The notes beneath the pieces are model-generated. The model was not told the origin of the DNA and did not search any database. It worked only from the letters and a program-made list of their open reading frames with translations. The translations under genes and the position numbers were made by a program. Of a stretch of DNA of 64,000 nt, positions 58,276 to 64,000 are shown one piece after another (within the stretch, counting starts at the first letter, position 1; each line of letters opens with the position of its first letter). Source of the DNA: Oryzias latipes (Eukaryota > Chordata > Actinopteri > Beloniformes > Adrianichthyidae); assembly GCF_002234675.1 (NCBI RefSeq), contig NC_019875.2:30057397-30121396 (forward strand), read 5' to 3'.

Positions 58276-61057
58276 GTAAGTCTATGAGAAGATCCTGTTT
58301 ACCTGCTTCAGCCGTCCTGAAAACCATCAGTAGTTGTTCTGCATCGGTCACCATCCACCTTTATTTATCGTTTTCTACATTAGTCACGATCTGCAACTTT
58401 CATCAAATCTTTTGACGCCTCCACAGGTGAAAAATCTGTCGTTGTAATCTAATCAGAAGCTCAACGTCTCCCTATTTAATCTCCAAATGAGTTGGGATTC
58501 TGTAACTGTTTTAGTATATTATAGTTGAAAAGATTTGGGTTTGAGTCCTTGTGACAACAAGAATTTCTAAAACAATATCGTCATCATGACCGTCCAACAC
58601 GTTTTAGGAGATGTAATCTGCCTGATGCAACTGTCAGAATCTGCATGGCTTTATCTAGTGTTGTGTTAGGGGATTAGGAAGGGCTAGACACTGCTTCTGT
58701 CTTGTCTGATATGACCTCCTCAGGGCTCCATCTAAGTTGTCAGCAATTTTTCTCTTTAATTCATTCATGTAATGAGATTAGCCGGGCAACTGCAAATCCA
58801 CAGAACCAAATCTGGGGATTTGGCAGCTACAGCGAGGCCTCTGTTGGTTGCAGAAGTCAGACCCAAGTCTTGTTAGCTCACCTTTGGTGAAAGGTTCCCC
58901 CGGAAATGTTTCAAGTGAAAGAAAGTTTAATAGTTGTTTTAACAAATACGATTTTAAGGCACCTAAAACATGCATGCAAAACCCTTCTACACATAGTTTA
59001 AAATTGGTTTAAAACTTTTTTTTAAAGTGTCAGTACCTGATCAGGCGTGTGGCCAAAGCGTGGTTAGCTAAAGTGAAGGTAAACATGCTGGAGAATTCTC
59101 CAACGTTACTAAAAAGACACAAAATGTTGGCATTAAAGGACGCCGATGCTACACTTTGTGCTTTTAACACATTGCATTCACATTTGAGAACAGAACTGAG
59201 TTTTTCTTTGTTATTCTGTTCCTAATTTTTGACTGAAAAAGGTTTCTCCTGTGCAGCAAGAAGACAGAAATTTACTTTTGGAATATTTTTAGACGTATTT
59301 CCAAGCAGCAAAGCAGAACGAAACACTTTAGTTTTAAAGAGTTTGCTAACTGGGAGCTGTTGCACACTTCTAGGTGACTCCTCTGATGCCAGATCTCATC
59401 AAATCAGATCAAACTGTATTCATAAAACACTATTCACATCTTTGTAACACAAAGTGTTTTACAGAGTAAAATAACTACAACATTTCAAACAAAAACAAAG
59501 ACCTTCACAGAAGTTAAATATAAAACACACTCAGTGTCCAAAACAACAGCCTAAACTGAATTTAGAAACAGGTACAGGAATAGAAAACTAATCGAATTGG
59601 AGTCGAATGAATGAATGAATGAATGAATCCCCAGCTTTAGTTTAATCACCTGGAATCAGCTAACTGTAAAAAGCTCAAATCTACTCAAAAGTTCATGTTC
59701 TGAGCTGCAAACATGCAGAGGTGCGAGGCTTGGAGCCCAGAGCGCCTCCACAGGGAGGATGGAAGCGTCTCTCCTCCTCTGCTGATGTTAGCGGTGGTGA
59801 ACTGTGGAGGGCAGGCAAAGACTGCATGTGTTTGTGCCACATAGCTCCACATAAACCGATTGCATCCCCAGATTTATCCCCAAGGTGTTTTTGGGACATC
59901 CAGGGAGCTAATGGAGGCTAATAGGCTTAGCACTTGGAGGTGTATTGTTCAGGATGCTTACTGGGAAGGTTTGCTGAGGGTAAAACGCTAAACGTGCGGA
60001 TTACCTCCAACACATCCCTTTAAAGTGCTGTATAGCCAGGACTTAGCTAATAGGATCCTGGGGGGAAGCAGGGGCCTGGAAGGTGGGGATGGTCAGGAAG
60101 GTCAGCAGATGTAGGCGGCAGACTGTTGCAGGACTAACAGGAGGATTAAAGCCCTCAGATTACACGGGTTTCAGGAGGAACCTGGGGGACTGTGGATAAT
60201 GCAAAGGGCCAGGGGGGGGGGGGTCCTCATTTTAGCATTTGTGAGGGGGAGGGGCCAAAAACAACCCATGTACACAGTGTACCTCTGATGGACTCAAATG
60301 CTGTTTTAATGACAGTCAGATTATTTCTGGCTGATGGTGCACAGAAACGTGCCTCCAGTTTCACGCTGCAGGATGACCTTGGATTATCGGAGCTGGATTA
60401 TTCTGCGGGTTACAGTATCATATTTTTGTAATGAGATTCCCTGCAGTGCAGAAGGCTAATTGGAGGTGTCTAAGTCAATTGTGCGGGTGTGTCCAGCTCA
60501 GCCAGGAACAATGAGATGAGCGTGCACAGGTGCATGCACGTACGGACAGATTACACTCTGGTTGCATTTCTGCAGGTCTCCTTCGCAGTTGTTGTTTGCA
60601 GCTGAGCGGCTGTTTTACAGTGACGGTTCAGTTGTTTTGAAGATTACAGCCTAATGGCATGGAGGTGTGAAGGGTGACAGTGAGGTCAGAGGTCATCAGT
60701 GACGGTACAGGTAGATCATTTTCCCAAAAGGTTTTTCTATATTTTAAAAAACAAAATATCCCAGAAGACATTTAGTTAGCATGCGTTTAAGGTGTAAGTA
60801 AAGACACGTCTATTGCTTCTTAAACATTTTACTGCACCTTAAAAGCAGTTTTAACTATTTGTGAGGAATTTCATAAAAATGTGGCGACGACAGTGATGCT
60901 GGGAGATGGACACCTGCTGCCCTCTAGTGGTGATGGGAGGAAACTACAAAAGCAGATGACAGATGAACAACTTTTCTGAAACACAACAGCTGCGTGTTTC
61001 GTGATACAGATCCTCCAAATTTGAACCTCTAGATAATGGGACTTTCCTCTCCTGCAG
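58276..61057 (+). other. samd7 intron 1 (inferred), with clustered GGATTA motifs
   Basis: No exon is recognised here. Plus-strand GGATTA occurs at 58671, 59998, 60143, 60381 and 60395, the last two 14 bases apart. AGATTA variants are also present. Part of the segment (59395-59480) resembles a LINE/SINE 3' tail, and a (GAAT)n run lies at 59604-59628. The motif set is discussed as a possible photoreceptor enhancer. Confidence 0.5.
59395..59480 (-). repeat. LINE/SINE 3' tail-like repeat
   Basis: CAAATCAGATCAAACTGTATTCATAAAACAC and CACAAAGTGTTTTACAG follow the same pattern as the piece at 27.1 kb. Confidence 0.45.
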
Positions 61058-61085
61058 CGGTTTCAGACAGGCCGTGACCTGACTC

Positions 61086-63312
61086 ATGACCCCCCAGCAG
61101 ATGAGGAAGATGACGGCGCTGGGAGAGCAGGGGACTCTTGATGAGAAGCACTGGTATCGACTGGTGAATGGCATGTCCGCTGGAGGTGAGGAGCGACCCT
61201 TTACGGATCCTCGTCATCTTGATTTACTGCAATCTGTGTCTTCTGGGGGGATTTGCTCAACAAGATCTGTGACCTTTGGTGCTCCTGTTGCTCCTGCAGA
61301 GCTGAGGCAGAGGCAGGAGATGATCATGAGGAACCAGATGGCCATGGCTCCACAGATCCTCACGCAGGGACAGCAGAGGCTGCAGGGGGTCCCGGCACAG
61401 TTTGAACCTCGCTTCATGGAGAGGTCCGTACATGAGTTTCCCCTCAATCCTGAAGCTTAGGTGGAAGGAGAACATTTTCTGCAGGATAACTGAACCTTAC
61501 TGAAGTTTAAACTCTTTGTTCCCCTCCTACATTTCCTTTCACTTAAAAAAAAGTAAGACAGTTTTTCCATTGAATCCTGGGAATATTGGAGTGCAGTTTG
61601 GGGGGGGGGGTGCTTCAGGTATTTTGATGACAACATTTTTGTGAATGAGTTCTTTCAGCAAATGTTCCTGAAACATGGGTTCATAATTTAATTTTGAATT
61701 AGGAAAAAGCAGCTTTTTGTCTTAAATTGAAATACTCACCAACACTTGTCAAGAACTCATCAGAAACTCGGTCTTCATGCGTGTTTTCATCTTAACGATT
61801 CTTTGGCTGCAAATCTGTGAATAGCTGAATAACTTCTGGGTTGAAAAAGGATTCATATTGTAATTTTCCCATTTGCTGTTTTCTTTTGAAATCAGAGAGT
61901 TGGTTCCTCCCAATGAGATGGTAGCTTCTGAAGCCAGGCAGATGCACATGGGGCCTCATCTTGGACCACCTCTTACCCCTCATGCCAATGTCCTGCCTGG
62001 AAGGGCGTTTCCTGGCCCAGGTGGGCGCCAAACATCTCCTGACAAACTCTGCAGTGTAGAGCGAAGCACTGACATCTCTCCTCTGATGTTTAGCTGGATA
62101 CGGCTTCCTGCCCTCAGAACCCATGGAGACGGTTGCCCGGCGACAGGAACTCATTCACAAGCAGAACATAGCCAGGTATGCACGCAGTTACGATGTCTCC
62201 TCCACGCACTTTTGGAACTTCTGAATGAAACGGGTTTGGAGCTTGGGTCACAGTTGCAGCTTTCTTTCTATGCTCTGATGCTCAGAATGGAGATGAACGC
62301 CATCCTGCACCAGAAGGAGCTGGAGAACGCCCACCAGAAAGGACTGATGGGCATGGACGGTCCCATGTCGTACCCCTCCAACCCCCTGATGTTCAGAGGG
62401 CGGCAGCGCATGCCGGACGGTCACGACGTCTTCGTCCATCGCCCCTCTCTGGATGAACTTCATTCCAACAGCATTCTAATGTCAGCAAGTCCCTACCCGC
62501 CAATCAGCACCCTCCACAGAGAGAGGGGAAGGAGGGCGGGAAGGAGGCCGACCATTCACAAGACCGCAGAGAGCCACGTGTCCAACCTGAAGGGCCAAAC
62601 CGAAGATAAAAGCGTGGAGCAAAGCCCAGAAGCCACCTCGGGGGAGGAGAAGGAGATGGAGGTGAAGGGGGACACAGGAGAGGAGTGCACCAAGACACAC
62701 CAAGAGGCCAAAATAGACCCTGAGCTTCCCACAGGGAGCAGGAAGAAATACAAAGAGGGGGAGGCGGCTCTGCGGAAGACCTGCCCCGCCTCTCAGGACG
62801 GCTGCGCAGACGTGGCCAATGGAAGTGGGAGTGAGAAAGACATCTCCAGCCAATGCTCTGCTTTCCAAGAGAAGTTCATGTATCCCTCAGCTGGGATGCC
62901 TTACATGTTCCCAGTCCCTGGAAATGGTTTCTTACCACCAGGTAAGTTTGTGAAACAAATGCAAACTTCTGCTCTCGTGTGTGGATGTGCTCTGCTGACA
63001 CACAGCATTTGCTGCAAAGGTCCACCAAATCTCTTCCTCAACGGTGATGAAGCTCCTGAGGACATACGGAAGTGGACGGTTAATGACGTCTACAACTTTG
63101 TCAACGGCATTCCCACCTGTTCAGAGTACGCCCAGGTGAGTTTCCACCACACCTACCACCGGCTCCTTCTGGGGTCTTTACTAATGAGACGTGTCCACCA
63201 GGCATTCAAGGACCACATGATTGACGGGGAGACCCTGCCACTGCTTTCAGAGGAGCACCTGCTGGACACTCTGGGGCTCAAACTGGGACCAGCTCTGAAG
63301 ATCCGCTCTCAG
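61086..63312 (+). CDS. samd7: SAM domain-containing protein 7, 3'-partial
   Basis: Coding exons are 61086-61185, 61300-61423, 61896-62020, 62094-62175, 62286-62941, 63020-63135 and 63202-63312. All are bounded by GT-AG and join in frame to 438 codons. The exon ending at 63312 has a donor (CAG|GTACCC) and no further exon was recognised, so the C-terminus lies past the window. The N-terminal part is Met/Gln-rich (ELRQRQEMIMRNQMAMAP). GYGFLPSEPMETVARRQELI at 118-137 and MEMNAILHQKELENAHQKGL at 145-164 match the conserved SAMD7/SAMD11 middle region; FRGRQRMPDG and HRPSLDELHSN point to SAMD7. A charged linker follows. The SAM domain starts at about W381 (KWTVNDVYNFV) and includes IDGETLPLLSEEHL and LGLKLGPALKIRSQ. 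SAMD7 is a nuclear repressor partner of Polycomb PRC1 in vertebrate photoreceptors and is under CRX control in mouse. The leader acceptor is at 61056-61057. Confidence 0.93.
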
Positions 63313-64000
63313 GTACCCAGAACCTCAGTGGAGGCACATGTGTAAGGCAGAAAAGGTCAAAAACCAGCTGAGTGTGTTGGTGAAGATTCCAGTCACCTGT
63401 CCTGAAAGGAGGAGTCCAGAATGTTACCTGATTTAGAAGTGAAGCTTTATGGACGAGCCCTGGGACAGACTGGCGACCTGTCCAGGATGTCCCCTGGGCC
63501 GGAATAGGCTCCGGCAGCCCCGTGACCCCCAAAGGGATGAAAACGGGTCAGAAGATGAATGAATAAATGAATCATGGATGTAGGGAAAGAGAACATGAAG
63601 ACTCCGGACCTCCAGAAGCAACAGAACCAAACCTTCAGTCAGGGGCAACGCCTTAACCTCTTAAGATATGGTGTCCATATTTTTGGTAATATTTCAAAAG
63701 TAATACATTTTCCTTAGCTGGGGCCCTGTGACTATTTGTTTAGAGGGGTAGCTCAAATATTAGCTTGGCTCTCAAGAGGTGAAGGGAGGAGCCACCAGTG
63801 GAGCCTGGACCAGGCGTGACGTCATCCATGGAAAATGGTTCACTTCCAGCTCCAACCAAATGAAATCAATTCAGTCTCCATTTTTTCGCAATTGACGTCA
63901 TCAGTAAGCAGTAATTGGTCCGAACTGACTGAGTCGTTGTTTCAATGGAAACCACTCTCACCAATCAGAAGTGAGCTTGTTGGAAGGCCACACCCCTACC
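63313..64000 (+). other. samd7 intron, right edge
   Basis: Starts with the donor GTACCC after the last visible exon. Apart from the SINE 3' fragment no exon continuing the SAM domain C-terminus (VSQH-type sequence) was recognised before the window ends. Confidence 0.6.
63458..63575 (+). mobile_element. 3' part of the same SINE family
   Basis: GACAGACTGGCGACCTGTCC, GGAATAGGCTCCGGCAGCCCCGTGACC and GATGAATGAATAAATG match the body and tail of the SINE family. The head is absent. It lies in the samd7 intron after the last visible exon. Confidence 0.65.

Overview
The window is nuclear DNA of a ray-finned fish, probably a percomorph teleost. The evidence is intron-rich vertebrate genes with canonical GT-AG junctions, an actinodin gene (a fin-fold family known from fishes and lost in tetrapods), a local apolipoprotein D-like cluster, and a dense load of fish-type mobile elements (L2 and Rex1-like LINEs, tRNA-derived SINEs, hAT, Harbinger-like and piggyBac-like non-autonomous elements, a solo LTR). 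The species cannot be fixed from the sequence alone.

Layout. 1-27 kb holds no convincing protein-coding gene. It contains an orphan CpG-rich island near 1.6-1.96 kb, a solo LTR with perfect target duplication (2.75-3.26 kb), a dispersed repeat family in several copies, a roughly 600 bp CTGT/CTGC minisatellite (19.95-20.54 kb), SINEs, an L2 retrotransposon with an uninterrupted reverse transcriptase frame (23.27-24.80 kb) and a hAT element nested in a SINE (25.18-26.41 kb). 27.2-32.9 kb (minus) is a complete actinodin gene with a non-coding leader exon and four coding exons, 492 residues. 33.9-35.3 kb is a Harbinger-like element and 36.9-39.1 kb a decayed Rex1-like LINE. 42.5-51.9 kb is a cluster of three apolipoprotein D-like lipocalin genes (minus, plus, minus), each rebuilt here from four coding exons with the same intron phases (186, 190 and 191 residues). 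52.4-57.3 kb is repeat-rich and includes a perfect 102 bp inverted repeat abutting a young SINE. 58-64 kb (plus) is samd7, a photoreceptor-associated SAM-domain gene. Its promoter, leader exon and seven coding exons are visible; the last coding exon or exons lie past the right edge.

How the genes relate. Actinodins are structural proteins of the actinotrichia, the rigid fibrils of the fin fold. ApoD-like lipocalins are secreted carriers of small hydrophobic ligands and have repeatedly expanded in clusters in teleosts. samd7 acts in the nucleus of photoreceptors as a repressor partner. No shared pathway is evident; the point of interest is linkage of a fin-matrix gene to an apoD cluster.

I did not find a convincing novel biological system. 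The best leads are the perfect inverted repeat at 56.8-57.0 kb, the apoD-like cluster architecture, the replaced polypyrimidine tract in the last actinodin intron, and a set of same-strand GGATTA motifs in samd7 intron 1.
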